NCBI GenBank assembly: GCA_002747105.1 | Contig: PDSY01000019.1 | Location: forward strand, 1 to 50,030 | Direction of reading: 5' to 3' | Length of the DNA: 50,030 nt | Source of the DNA: Flavobacteriales bacterium | Lineage (GTDB): Bacteria > Bacteroidota > Bacteroidia > Flavobacteriales > Weeksellaceae | Shown: piece by piece, positions 26,088-34,916 of the stretch | How the letters are laid out: each line of letters opens with the position of its first letter | Numbering within the stretch: position 1 is the stretch's first letter | Made by a program: the position numbers and the translations under genes | Notes under the pieces: model-generated | The model's input: the letters and a program-made list of their open reading frames with translations, nothing else | What the model was told of the DNA's origin: nothing | Databases searched by the model: none

Positions 26088-26948
26088 ATGAAAAAATTCG
26101 CTTTTTTACGATTGCATTTTGTGGTTTTCCTATGGGGATTTACAGCCATTATTGGGAAACTCATCACTGCTCCCTCTATGGTCATTGTCTTTTATAGAAT
26201 GTCGCTGACCGCAGTTTTTCTATGGCTATTCACTCGACTGATAAGGAGAAAAAGCATTAAAGTAAATCGTCAATTAGTCTTTCAACTATTAGGCGTTGGA
26301 GTGATTATGGCTTTGCATTGGCTTTGTTTTTTCCAATCAATAAAGGTCGCTAATGTTTCTATTGCCTTATGTTGTTTGTCCTTATCTACTCTGTTTGCAT
26401 CGATTATTGAGCCTTTTATCTACAAACGAAAACATGATTTTTCGGAAGTCATCATTGGTTTTGTCATTGTCCTTTGTATTACACTGATTTTTAAAGTCGA
26501 ATTTCAGTATAAAGAGGGTATTTTCTTTGGTATTCTAACCGCTTTATTTGGAACTATTTTTTCCATTCTGAATGGCAAATTATATGGCAAAACGGCTTCG
26601 GAGAATATTATTTTGTATGAAATGTTAGGTGGCTCGGTAGTGATTACCTTATTTTTATTGCTGAATAATAACCTAACGGCGATTTCGGAAATAGGCATAC
26701 AGGATTTTGGTCTTATTGCCTTATTGGCGGGAGTTTTTACAGCTTACCCAATGTTAGAGTCGGTTAATTTAATGAAATATATTTCACCTTTCACCTTAAT
26801 TTTAACTGTAAATTTGGAACCAATATATGGTATTTTATTTGCTTTTATTATCTTTGGCAAATCGGAATTGATGAGCCCTATTTTTTATATTGCTTCATTG
26901 GTTATGATTTTAGCCATTTTTGTCAATGGAATATTGAAGAAAGGCTGA
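26088..26948 (+). CDS. EamA/DMT-family transporter
   Basis: From the ATG at 26088 this is 286 residues with ten predicted transmembrane helices in two EamA halves. The first starts LHFVVFLWGFTAIIGKLI and the second IFFGILTALFGTIFSILNGKL, ending LEPIYGILFAFIIFGKSE, the standard C-terminal EamA pattern. The family exports or imports small metabolites such as amino acids or nucleotide sugars by exchange or proton coupling; the substrate cannot be read. An upstream in-frame ATG at 26061 overlaps the promoter box and is rejected. Inner membrane. Confidence 0.88.
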   Translation: MKKFAFLRLHFVVFLWGFTAIIGKLITAPSMVIVFYRMSLTAVFLWLFTRLIRRKSIKVNRQLVFQLLGVGVIMALHWLCFFQSIKVANVSIALCCLSLSTLFASIIEPFIYKRKHDFSEVIIGFVIVLCITLIFKVEFQYKEGIFFGILTALFGTIFSILNGKLYGKTASENIILYEMLGGSVVITLFLLLNNNLTAISEIGIQDFGLIALLAGVFTAYPMLESVNLMKYISPFTLILTVNLEPIYGILFAFIIFGKSELMSPIFYIASLVMILAIFVNGILKKG

Positions 26949-27009
26949 GTACCATAATCATACATCAAGTTATTAATATTGTGCGTTGGTACAAAATACA
27001 AGTAAAACT

Positions 27010-28089
27010 ATGAACAAAAAAATCACATTATTACTATTAGGATTTTCGGTTTTTGCAAATGCTCAAATCGTAAGAAAATACTCGAATGAATTTTTAAATA
27101 TCGGTGCAGGAGCAAGAGGTTTGGCAATGGGTGGAGCTGTTGTTACAAGCCAAAATGATGTATATTCACCAATGTGGAATCCCGCAGGTTTAGTGGATAT
27201 TAAAGAAGATTGGCAAGGAGCAATAATGCACGCCGAATACTTTCAATCTATCGCCAAATACGATTATATGGCGTTTGCAAAACCTGTTAATGAAAATGGT
27301 GTTTTTGCTGTTTCTATTGTCAGGTTAGGAATTGATGATATTTTGGATACGACAAAACTCATTGATGCGAATGGTAATATCGATTATGACCGAATTTCCA
27401 AATTCTCTCAAGCCGATTATGCAGGTTTGGTTTCGTATGCCTTTCATCCTAACAATAATAAAAATATCGACCTTGGGGTAAACGCTAAAATCGTCTACCG
27501 AAATGTCGGAAAATTTGCCAATGCCTTTGGTTTTGGTTTTGATATCGGTGGAAAATACAGGACAGATAGCGGCTGGAACTTCGGAGGGGTAATCAGAGAT
27601 GTGACTACGACTGTGAATTTTTGGAAAATCAATCAGGATAAATTATCAACGGTGGTCAATGGAGAGGAATTTAACCCTGTTCCAAAAAATAAAATGGAAC
27701 TAACTGCCCCAAAACTGAATCTCGGAGCAAGTAAAAAATTCACGATTAATGATAAAATCAATCTTCTTCCTGAAGCTGGACTGAATGTAGAATTTGCTAA
27801 AACAAAAGCCTTAGTTTCGAGTAGTTTTGCGAGTATTACGCCATTTGCGGGAATGGAAATGGAATATCAAAAAATGATTTTCGTAAGATTGGGAGTTAAT
27901 CGTTTCCAAAGTATTACAGATATCGAAGATGAAAGCCGAAAACTCTCCTTTCAGCCGAGTGCTGGTTTAGGAATTAAATACAAAGGACTGACTTTAGATT
28001 ATGCTATTACCAATTCAGGAATCGGTGGGTCTAATTTCTTCTCTAACTTCTTTTCTCTAAAATTTGATATGAGTGGGTTTAAGGATTAA
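27010..28089 (+). CDS. PorV/PorQ family outer-membrane beta-barrel protein
   Basis: From the ATG at 27010 this is 359 residues, with a signal peptide (TLLLLGFSVFANAQ) and then the family opening ...FLNIGAGARGLAMGGAVVTSQNDVYSPMWNPAGL, the FadL-like start shared by PorV and PorQ. The rest alternates beta strands and turns and ends in SLKFDMSGF. PorV is the outer-membrane shuttle of the type IX secretion system. Several paralogues exist in flavobacteria, so this may be PorV2 or another member. The only T9SS-related gene in the window, it is followed by a strong terminator. The TTG at 26986 is not a likely start. Confidence 0.82.
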   Translation: MNKKITLLLLGFSVFANAQIVRKYSNEFLNIGAGARGLAMGGAVVTSQNDVYSPMWNPAGLVDIKEDWQGAIMHAEYFQSIAKYDYMAFAKPVNENGVFAVSIVRLGIDDILDTTKLIDANGNIDYDRISKFSQADYAGLVSYAFHPNNNKNIDLGVNAKIVYRNVGKFANAFGFGFDIGGKYRTDSGWNFGGVIRDVTTTVNFWKINQDKLSTVVNGEEFNPVPKNKMELTAPKLNLGASKKFTINDKINLLPEAGLNVEFAKTKALVSSSFASITPFAGMEMEYQKMIFVRLGVNRFQSITDIEDESRKLSFQPSAGLGIKYKGLTLDYAITNSGIGGSNFFSNFFSLKFDMSGFKD

Positions 28090-28107
28090 AAAATTAAAGG
28101 GATTATA

Positions 28108-28144
28108 GATTATTCAAAATTGAATAATCTTTTCTCTTTTTTTT
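28108..28144 (+). terminator. Rho-independent terminator after the PorV-like gene
   Basis: A 10-bp perfect stem (GATTATTCAA at 28108-28117, TTGAATAATC at 28120-28129) with a 2-nt loop (in practice a few more) is followed by a T-rich tract to 28144. Confidence 0.85.
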
Positions 28145-28146
28145 GT

Positions 28147-29943
28147 CTAATTTGATTGATTAAAAAACGCCCAAACTATTTTCGCTTTGCTTTTACCTAA
28201 AATTTCTTCTAAGGTTTCAAGGTTGGCTTCTTTCACTCTCTTAACGGATTTTAGTCTGGAAAGCAGTAATTTGATAGACTTCTCTCCTATTCCTGAAATC
28301 TGTTCCAACTCCGATTGAATGGTTGTGTTTTTTCTTCTTGTTCGATGATGTTTTACGCCAAATCGGTGAGATTCATCTCGTACTCTTTGCAAAACTTTTA
28401 ACGTTTCCGATGTTTTATCCAAATACAAAGGAATTGAATCTTCGGGGAAGAAAATTTCCTCCAATTTTTTTGCAATTCCAATAATACTGATTTGTCCGTA
28501 CAATCCTAATTTCTTCAAACTCTTTACTGCCGAAGAAAGTTGCCCTTTTCCTCCATCAATTAATATCAATTGTGGTAAAGGCAATTTTTCCTCTAATAAT
28601 CTTTTATAACGACGATAAATCACTTCTTCCATCGATGCAAAATCATTTGCTCCCTTTACTGTTTTAATATGGAAAATCCGATAATCTTTTTTACTTGGTT
28701 TTCCATTTTTAAAAACAACACAAGCCCCCACAGGATTCGTTCCTTGAATGTTAGAATTATCAAAACCTTCAATATGGCGAGGTTCTTCTGGTAAGTGAAG
28801 AAGTTTCTTCATCTCTGCCATTATTCTATTCGTATGTCTTTCTGGGTCAATGATTTTAACTTGCTTTATTTTCTCAATACGATATTCCTTAGCATTTTTT
28901 TCGGACAATTCTACAATTCGTTTTTTATCGCCTACTTTGGGAACAATAATTTTAACATTCGGAATATTAATTCCTAAATGAAAAGGAAGGAAAATTTCCT
29001 TGGAATTAGAACCAAACTTCCGCCTAATTTCAATCAAGGATTCTTCTAAAATCTCTTCATCTGTCTCCTCCAAAACTTTCTTGATTTCGGTGGTATAACT
29101 TTGGATAATACTTCCATTTCTAATCTTGAAAAAATTCACATAACCTGCCGTTTCATCGCTTGTCATTCCAAAAACATCTACATCATCTATATTCGGATTG
29201 ACAATGGTGTTTTTCGCCTGATATTCCTCTAATTTTTCTAATTTCTCTTTGGTCATCTGAGCGTTTTCAAACTCCAATTTCCCAGCAAAACGGTGCATTT
29301 CTTGGGTTAAATACTCCTTTGCCAATCGGAAATCTCCTTTTATCATCGCCCGAATGGCTTTTACCTTTTCATCATATTCTTCCTCACTTTCCAAACCTTC
29401 GCAACCACCTTCACAGTTTTTAATATGATATTCCAAACACACCTTATATTTCCCTTTATCAATATTTTGAGGAGATAAATTTAAGGTACAAGTTCTTAGT
29501 TTATAGATTTGTTTAATGGTTTCTAAAAGAATTTTGGCAGGTTTCAGTTTGGCATAAGGGCCATAATACTCGGAGCCGTCTTTAATGACTTTTCGTGTGA
29601 GAAAAATGCGTGGAAAAGGTTCGTTTTTAATGCAAATCCAAGGATAAGACTTATCATCTTTCAGCATGATATTATAGAACGGCTGATGTTCTTTTATTAA
29701 ATTATTTTCCAACAAAAGTGCATCATATTCACTATTCACCACCGTTGTTTCGAGCCGAGCAATTTTATTGACCATTATCTGAATACGGTAACCCAAGCCT
29801 TTTTTATTAAAATAAGAACGAACTCTTTTTTTTAAATTTTTGGCTTTTCCTACATAGAGTAATTGATCGTTTTTATCATAATAACGATAAACACCCGCTT
29901 CGGATGGCAAAGTTTTCAACTGAAGTGCTAATTGTGAATCCAC
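28147..29943 (-). CDS. uvrC: Excinuclease ABC subunit C
   Basis: A 598-residue nuclease that makes both incisions in nucleotide excision repair. It has the GIY-YIG domain (about 15-90, with GVYRYYDKNDQLLYVGKAKNLKKRV), a Cys cluster (CTLN...CLEYHIKNCEGGCEG) for an iron-sulfur-type site, a UVR-like helix pair (about 205-245), the RNase H-like C-terminal nuclease with GFDNSNIQGTNPVGACVVF and LILIDGGKGQL, and helix-hairpin-helix motifs at the end (LEQISGIGEKSIKLLLSRL). The length is normal. The GTG start agrees with the family N terminus and lies 4 nt after a TATTTTTG box. Cytoplasmic; partner genes uvrA and uvrB are not in the window. Confidence 0.97.
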   Translation of the reverse strand: MDSQLALQLKTLPSEAGVYRYYDKNDQLLYVGKAKNLKKRVRSYFNKKGLGYRIQIMVNKIARLETTVVNSEYDALLLENNLIKEHQPFYNIMLKDDKSYPWICIKNEPFPRIFLTRKVIKDGSEYYGPYAKLKPAKILLETIKQIYKLRTCTLNLSPQNIDKGKYKVCLEYHIKNCEGGCEGLESEEEYDEKVKAIRAMIKGDFRLAKEYLTQEMHRFAGKLEFENAQMTKEKLEKLEEYQAKNTIVNPNIDDVDVFGMTSDETAGYVNFFKIRNGSIIQSYTTEIKKVLEETDEEILEESLIEIRRKFGSNSKEIFLPFHLGINIPNVKIIVPKVGDKKRIVELSEKNAKEYRIEKIKQVKIIDPERHTNRIMAEMKKLLHLPEEPRHIEGFDNSNIQGTNPVGACVVFKNGKPSKKDYRIFHIKTVKGANDFASMEEVIYRRYKRLLEEKLPLPQLILIDGGKGQLSSAVKSLKKLGLYGQISIIGIAKKLEEIFFPEDSIPLYLDKTSETLKVLQRVRDESHRFGVKHHRTRRKNTTIQSELEQISGIGEKSIKLLLSRLKSVKRVKEANLETLEEILGKSKAKIVWAFFNQSN

Positions 29944-29947
29944 AAGG

Positions 29948-29955
29948 CAAAAATA
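29948..29955 (-). promoter_or_regulatory. uvrC -7 box, predicting a leaderless start
   Basis: TATTTTTG on the minus strand is followed by CCTT and the GTG start codon of uvrC (29941-29943), the same 4-nt spacing as mutS2 and lptB. Confidence 0.55.
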
Positions 29956-30025
29956 AGCTTTTTTTTTATTTGAAGTCGTTTAAAAAGAAGAGAAAATCGG
30001 TGAAATATCGCCTATTTTTAAAGCA

Positions 30026-30053
30026 TAAAAAAGACTTATCAATTTGATAAGCC
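30026..30053 (-). terminator. Terminator after the SPFH gene
   Basis: The stem CTTATCAA (30035-30042) / TTGATAAG (30044-30051), extended by neighbouring pairs, is followed on the minus strand by TTTTTT. It lies about 25 bp past the SPFH stop and before uvrC. Confidence 0.85.
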
Positions 30054-30078
30054 TTTTGTAAAATATCATTTAGATGAA

Positions 30079-30978
30079 TTATTTATCTTCACCTTCCATT
30101 TGTTTGGTTGCAGTCATTGCTGTTACCATATCGGTTAACATACTACTTGCTGCCGTTGGCGAATTAGGAATCAACACTAAATTCGAACGGTTAGATGCTC
30201 CAATGGAATTTAAAGTATCATAATGCTGTGTTACGACAATCAGCGCTGATGCTTCTTTTGGATCGATATTGACATCATTTAACATCCTTACCGACTCTTC
30301 TAAACCTCTAGCAATCTCTCTTCTTTGGTCTGCGATACCTTGTCCTTGTAATTTTTTAGATTCCGCCTCTGCTTTTGCTACTGCTACAATTCTAATTCTC
30401 TGTGCTTCGGATTCGTACTCTGCCGCTTTTTTCTCTCTTTCTGCTGCATTAATCCTGTTCATTGCATGTTTTACTTGCTCATCTGGGTCAATATCCGTTA
30501 CCAATGCCTTAATGATATCATAACCATAACTTTGCATAGATTCTTGCAATTCTCTTTTTATCGCTACTGCAATATCATCTTTCCTTACAAAAACATCATC
30601 CAACTTCATCTTTGGAACTTCGGCTCTTACCACATCAAAAACATAAGAGGTAATCTGCCCTTCTGGATATTCTAAACGATAATAAGCATCTTTAACATTG
30701 TTTCTAACAACTTGATACTGAACAGATACTTTCATTTTAACAAATACATTGTCCAAAGTTTTGGTATCAATTAAAACATCTAATTGCTGAATTCTTAAAT
30801 TCAACCTTTGAGCCACCTGATCAATAAACGGAATTTTTAAGTGCAATCCTGAATGTCTTACAGAATTAAATTTCCCTAACCTTTCGATAACAGCTGCTGT
30901 TTCTTGCTTTACCGTGAAAAACGATGCTAATAAGGTAACCAATCCCAAAAAAGCAACTACTCCCAATACAATTTCCAT
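30079..30978 (-). CDS. SPFH/band 7 membrane protein (stomatin-like)
   Basis: From the ATG at 30976-30978 this is 299 residues: one N-terminal membrane helix (VLGVVAFLGLVTLLASF), then an SPFH domain with VIERLGKFNSVRHSGLHLKIPFIDQV and LDVLIDTKTLDNVFVKMKVSVQYQV, and a long helical region (AAEREKKAAEYESEAQRIRIVAVAKAEAE) of the flotillin/stomatin type. These proteins form ring assemblies at the inner membrane that affect protease access and lipid domains. A well-spaced promoter lies at 31008-31039, which supports this start over a GTG at 31035. The NfeD partner often encoded beside such genes is absent here. Confidence 0.88.
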   Translation of the reverse strand: MEIVLGVVAFLGLVTLLASFFTVKQETAAVIERLGKFNSVRHSGLHLKIPFIDQVAQRLNLRIQQLDVLIDTKTLDNVFVKMKVSVQYQVVRNNVKDAYYRLEYPEGQITSYVFDVVRAEVPKMKLDDVFVRKDDIAVAIKRELQESMQSYGYDIIKALVTDIDPDEQVKHAMNRINAAEREKKAAEYESEAQRIRIVAVAKAEAESKKLQGQGIADQRREIARGLEESVRMLNDVNIDPKEASALIVVTQHYDTLNSIGASNRSNLVLIPNSPTAASSMLTDMVTAMTATKQMEGEDK

Positions 30979-31007
30979 ACTATCTAATTTTTTTAATTTA
31001 GTTCGTC

Positions 31008-31039
31008 CAAATTTACCGATTTTTTTTGATAACACAAAA
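31008..31039 (-). promoter_or_regulatory. SPFH promoter, TTTTG-N19-TAAATTTG
   Basis: On the minus strand TTTTG (31035-31039) is followed after 19 bp by TAAATTTG (31008-31015), the exact Bacteroidota consensus at both boxes. Predicted leader about 25 nt to the ATG. The best promoter in the window. Confidence 0.75.
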
Positions 31040-31142
31040 TAAAAATCCGATTAATCATCCATTCAAAAGCGTGTGTAAAATTGAACCAATTTAAATTCTC
31101 AAGTATTTTAATTAAAATTCAACAATTTCAATAAACAATCCG

Positions 31143-31150
31143 TATTTTTG
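31143..31150 (+). promoter_or_regulatory. -7 box upstream of ccsBA
   Basis: TATTTTTG followed by CC, 23 bp before the ATG at 31174. No TTG at the canonical distance. Confidence 0.5.
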
Positions 31151-31173
31151 CCACCAATTGATTTTATTACACT

Positions 31174-34100
31174 ATGAAAAAATTCTTTGACTTTATTATT
31201 TCTACTAAAATGATGGCGGTTTTATTGGTGATTTATGCCATTGCAATGGCTTATGCTACCTTTTTGGAAAACGATTATGGAACGCCTACAGCCAAAGCAT
31301 TAATCTATGAAGCAAAATGGTTTGAAGTCGTAATGTTGCTATTGATTTTAAATTTTATTGGAAATATTGCAAGGTATCGTTTATGGAAAAAAGGCAAATT
31401 ACCAGTTTTAATTTTTCACCTTTCTTTCATTTTTATTTTCGTGGGTGGAGCAATAACGAGGTATATTAGTTTTGAAGGAATGATGAATATTCGAGAAGGG
31501 AAAACATCTAACCAAATCATCTCTCAAAAGCAATTCTTCAAAATGCAAATAGAAGAAAAAGGAGAAAGACAAAATTATGATGTACCTTATATTATGTCGC
31601 CTTTGCACAAAGATATGAAAGCCAAATTTCGTTTTAATAATGAAATTATAGAAGTTAATTCATTGGATTTTATTCCGAGAAAAAAGGATAGTTTAATCGA
31701 AAATACACAAGGTACAAGGTATTTACATTTCGTAACCGCAGGGAAAAACGGAAGAGAAAATTATTACCTACAAAGCGGAGAATCGAAATCTCTAAACGGT
31801 ATTTTGGTCACTTTTAACCGAAATATTGAGGGAGCAATAGAGTTTAAGGAAGAAAACGGGAAATTATTCATCAAATCGCCTGTTGATGCCGAATATATGA
31901 CCATGGCAACTCAGCAAAAAAGTCAAGTGAAAAGCGAGGAGTTTAATCCTTTAGCACTCAGAAGTCTTTACACCATTGATAAGGTAAATATCGTAGTTCC
32001 TGAAGGCATTAAAACAGGGAAATTGGTGTCTTATTCAGGAGATAAACAAAAAGATAAAGGATTGTATGATGTTTTAAAGGTGGAAGTAAAAACCCCTAAA
32101 TCTACTCAAAAGGTTGATTTATTAGTAGACCAATCCAATCCTGCTCTGTATAAGCAAATCAGCATTGATCAATACAATATTATTTTAGGGTATGGACCTA
32201 AGATTTACAAAACGGAAAATTTTAGTATTAAATTAGATGATTTCGTGATGGAGACTTATCCAGGAAGTAATTCTCCGAGTGCTTTTGAAAGCCACATCAA
32301 AATCATTGATAATGGTAAAGAAACCCCACATAGAATTTATATGAATAATGTATTGGATTATAAAGGTTACCGATTTTTCCAATCGGGATTTGACCCTGAC
32401 AGATTAGGAACAAGGCTTTCTGTAAATCATGATTATTGGGGAACTTTGATTACCTATATCGGTTATTTCTTTCTCTTTACTTCGATGTTTTTAATTTTCT
32501 TTTGGAAAGGTACTCGCTTTTCTGATTTAATGAAAATGTTAAAGAAAATTAATCAAAAACAAACCTTAAGTGTTGTACTACTTCTTTTCAGTTGGACATT
32601 CTTTGCACAAAATATCGATATGCATGGAGGTCAAAAAAGAACCGAAAATCAAACCTTAAGTGTTAAGGATGAACACGCAGGACATTCGCATTCACATCAA
32701 GAGAACCAAGAATCAAAAACCAAGAATCAGGAGCCAAAAGCCAAGAGCCGAAGACATATGGCAACGATTTCAACTGATGATGCGATTGCCCAGACGAAAA
32801 TTCCAAAAGAACACGCCGATAAATTTGGTTATTTATTGGTGCAAAATATCGAAGGGAGAATTGTTCCGATTAACACCCAAGCTTTAGATGTATTGCGAAA
32901 ATTATATCATAAAGATTCTTTTAAAGGAACTGATGGCAAATCTTTAACTGCCGAACAATGGTTTTTATCGGTCAATACCAATACGCCTTTGTGGATTACC
33001 GTTCCAATGATAAAAGTGAGCAACCGAGGTGGCGAAAAATTATTAAAAAAAGTAAAAGCCAATAAAGAGGGATACACTTCTTTGGTCAATTTATATCCAA
33101 AAGGAGCAGATGGATTACCTTATTTTATTTTACAAAAAGACTTTGAAAAAGCCTTTGCTACCAAAGTTGCCAAGCAGTCGGAATACGATAAACAAGTCAT
33201 TAAACTCAACGAAAAAGTACAGATTTTCAATCAGTTTTTCTTGGGGCAATTTATGCGAGTGGTTCCTCTGAAAAACGATCCTAATCACACTTGGAATTCT
33301 TGGACTGATACCAACGCCAAGCCTGATTTAGCCTCTCAGAAAATCATTGGTCCTTATTTGGCGGAAGTGGTTGTGGCAGAGCAAACAGGAAAATGGGACA
33401 GAGCAGATAAAGAATTAGAAAAGCTAAAAGCCTATCAACAAAAATGGGGTAAAAATGTAGTTCCGTCAAAAAATAAAGTGAATTTAGAAATATTGATGAA
33501 TAAAGTGAATGTCAATTTTAAATTATTGATTTTCTATTCATTAATTGGAATCTCTTTGATTGTCTTAGGTTTTGTGGAGCTTTTCAAACCGAATAAAATC
33601 ATTCATAAAGTAATTAAGGTACTTATTGTGATTGGTTGTATTGGTTACTTTTTCCAATTTTTAGGATTGGTAGGAAGATGGTATGTTTCTGGACACGCTC
33701 CTTGGAGTAATGGTTATGAAGCCATTGTATTTATCTCTTGGGTGGGTATTACAGCAGGATTATTTTTATATAAAAATGCTAATGCGCTTATCCCTGCCGC
33801 AGGATTTATGGTAGCGGTAATCATGATGGGATTTGCTCATGGAGGTTCTGCATTAGACCCACAAATTACGCCATTGGTACCTGTATTAAAATCTTATTGG
33901 CTGATTATCCATGTGGCGATTATCACTTCGAGTTATGGTTTCTTTGGATTGTCTTTTGTCATTGCAGTTATCTCGTTATTATTTTATGTTTTCGCAGATA
34001 AAAAGTCATTTAAAAATCACGAAAGTACAACCATGAAAGAATTAAGCATCGTTTCTGAAATGTCTTTAACCATCGGTTTATATGCACTTACCATCGGAAC

Positions 34101-34443
34101 CTTTATGGGAGGAATTTGGGCAAATGAATCTTGGGGTAGATATTGGTCTTGGGATCCAAAGGAAACTTGGGCTTTCATTTCGGTGATTGTTTATTCTTTC
34201 ATATTACATATGCGATTAATTCCTGGATTAAGGGGAAGATGGGCATTTAATGTAGCGGCAATGTTTGGAATTTCTTCTGTAATAATGACTTATTTCGGGG
34301 TGAATTATTACCTCAGTGGGTTGCACTCTTATGCCGCAGGAGATCCTATTCCTATTCCAATTTGGGTCTATTTAGGACTTGGATTCATGTTAATTTTAAG
34401 TGTATTTTCTTATATCAAGTATAAAGGCTTGAAAAAGGCTTAA
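31174..34443 (+). CDS. ccsA: Fused cytochrome c biogenesis protein ResB-CcsA (system II)
   Basis: A 1089-residue inner-membrane fusion, the usual Bacteroidota form. The ResB (Ccs1) half spans about 1-450, with membrane helices near 10-30, 50-70 and 75-100 and a periplasmic domain with FHLSFIFIFVGGAITRY before it. A helix near residues 460-480 is followed by another signal-like helix ending FFAQN (about 463-482), then a His-rich, repetitive stretch (EHAGHSHSH, about 500-530). A periplasmic segment follows, and the CcsA part (about 780-1089) has the heme-handling WGRYWSWDPKETW (987-999). It takes heme across the membrane and attaches it to apocytochrome c. No ResA thiol protein is adjacent. Confidence 0.93.
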   Translation: MKKFFDFIISTKMMAVLLVIYAIAMAYATFLENDYGTPTAKALIYEAKWFEVVMLLLILNFIGNIARYRLWKKGKLPVLIFHLSFIFIFVGGAITRYISFEGMMNIREGKTSNQIISQKQFFKMQIEEKGERQNYDVPYIMSPLHKDMKAKFRFNNEIIEVNSLDFIPRKKDSLIENTQGTRYLHFVTAGKNGRENYYLQSGESKSLNGILVTFNRNIEGAIEFKEENGKLFIKSPVDAEYMTMATQQKSQVKSEEFNPLALRSLYTIDKVNIVVPEGIKTGKLVSYSGDKQKDKGLYDVLKVEVKTPKSTQKVDLLVDQSNPALYKQISIDQYNIILGYGPKIYKTENFSIKLDDFVMETYPGSNSPSAFESHIKIIDNGKETPHRIYMNNVLDYKGYRFFQSGFDPDRLGTRLSVNHDYWGTLITYIGYFFLFTSMFLIFFWKGTRFSDLMKMLKKINQKQTLSVVLLLFSWTFFAQNIDMHGGQKRTENQTLSVKDEHAGHSHSHQENQESKTKNQEPKAKSRRHMATISTDDAIAQTKIPKEHADKFGYLLVQNIEGRIVPINTQALDVLRKLYHKDSFKGTDGKSLTAEQWFLSVNTNTPLWITVPMIKVSNRGGEKLLKKVKANKEGYTSLVNLYPKGADGLPYFILQKDFEKAFATKVAKQSEYDKQVIKLNEKVQIFNQFFLGQFMRVVPLKNDPNHTWNSWTDTNAKPDLASQKIIGPYLAEVVVAEQTGKWDRADKELEKLKAYQQKWGKNVVPSKNKVNLEILMNKVNVNFKLLIFYSLIGISLIVLGFVELFKPNKIIHKVIKVLIVIGCIGYFFQFLGLVGRWYVSGHAPWSNGYEAIVFISWVGITAGLFLYKNANALIPAAGFMVAVIMMGFAHGGSALDPQITPLVPVLKSYWLIIHVAIITSSYGFFGLSFVIAVISLLFYVFADKKSFKNHESTTMKELSIVSEMSLTIGLYALTIGTFMGGIWANESWGRYWSWDPKETWAFISVIVYSFILHMRLIPGLRGRWAFNVAAMFGISSVIMTYFGVNYYLSGLHSYAAGDPIPIPIWVYLGLGFMLILSVFSYIKYKGLKKA
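32560..32664 (+). repeat. 15-bp exact direct repeat 90 bp apart inside ccsBA
   Basis: CAAACCTTAAGTGTT occurs at 32560-32574 and again at 32650-32664, 90 bp (30 codons) apart and in frame, so both encode QTLSV. The interval contains the signal-like membrane segment. This looks like a local duplication. Confidence 0.8.
32706..32754 (+). repeat. Degenerate CCAAGAATC/CCAAGAGCC repeat inside ccsBA
   Basis: Two 14-bp units CCAAGAATCAAAAA and CCAAGAATCAGGAG (32706-32733) are followed by CCAAAAG and CCAAGAGCCGAAGA. The run codes for a Lys/Glu/Gln-rich linker after the His-rich stretch. Confidence 0.7.
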
Positions 34444-34565
34444 TATTACACTTTTTGACTATATATGATATAAGGTGTAATTCTTTTGTATTGGGTTTCC
34501 TATCATTTCTGAAATAAATTGCATTGTTGTCAATCTATTTTAGGACAAAATAAAATATTAAACGA

Positions 34566-34593
34566 GGGTTTATGAATTTCATAAACCCTTTTT
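34566..34593 (+). terminator. Rho-independent terminator after ccsBA
   Basis: GGGTTTATGAA (34566-34576) and TTCATAAACCC (34578-34588) are exact complements (11 bp, forming a stem with a few-base loop), followed by five T residues. Confidence 0.88.
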
Positions 34594-34746
34594 CAATATC
34601 ATTTTTAATTTAAAAAAAATATAAATAACCAATTTCAATACGATAAAATAGGGCTTAACAAGACTTTTTTTATTGAAAAAGCCAAAATAAGCTCCTAAAT
34701 TCAGAAAATAATAATTTTAATACCTATTTTTTCATTATTTTTTTTG

Positions 34747-34754
34747 TATATTTG
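34747..34754 (+). promoter_or_regulatory. Candidate -7 box of the giant-gene operon
   Basis: TATATTTG matches TAnnTTTG. It would give a leader of about 155 nt before the ATG at 34917. The region is so AT-rich that other start sites are possible (for example TATATTTA near 34852). Confidence 0.35.
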
Positions 34755-34916
34755 AAGAAATAATCGTATAGAGCATGTTGATATTTTAAATATTATCATT
34801 TTTTGAGGTTCTATGAAGAAGAGATAAACATACTTTTTTTATCTATTTGAATATATTTAAGTTAAAGTGGTCTATTACCATTAATTTTCGAAAAAACACT
34901 TTATAAAAATATTCTT

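Larger units (their letters stand above)
34444..34916 (+). other. 473-bp noncoding region before the giant-gene operon
   Basis: No coding sequence, tRNA or integrase is seen. Contents: an imperfect hairpin just after the ccsBA stop (ATTACACTTT at 34445-34454, AAGGTGTAAT at 34472-34481), a strong terminator (34566-34593), an AT-rich stretch, a TATATTTG box (34747-34754) and then about 160 bp without a gene leading to the first giant gene. Its long leader may hold regulatory sites that I cannot define. Confidence 0.6.

Noticed and set aside
26986..27009. TTG start for the PorV-like gene
   Set aside because: The ATG at 27010 begins a normal signal peptide; the added residues are not typical of one.
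30979..31035. GTG start for the SPFH gene
   Set aside because: The extra codons overlap the consensus promoter, and the ATG at 30978 matches the family N terminus.
34444..34916. Genomic-island boundary (tRNA, integrase or att site)
   Set aside because: No tRNA-like fold, integrase or flanking direct repeat could be found in the 473-bp region.
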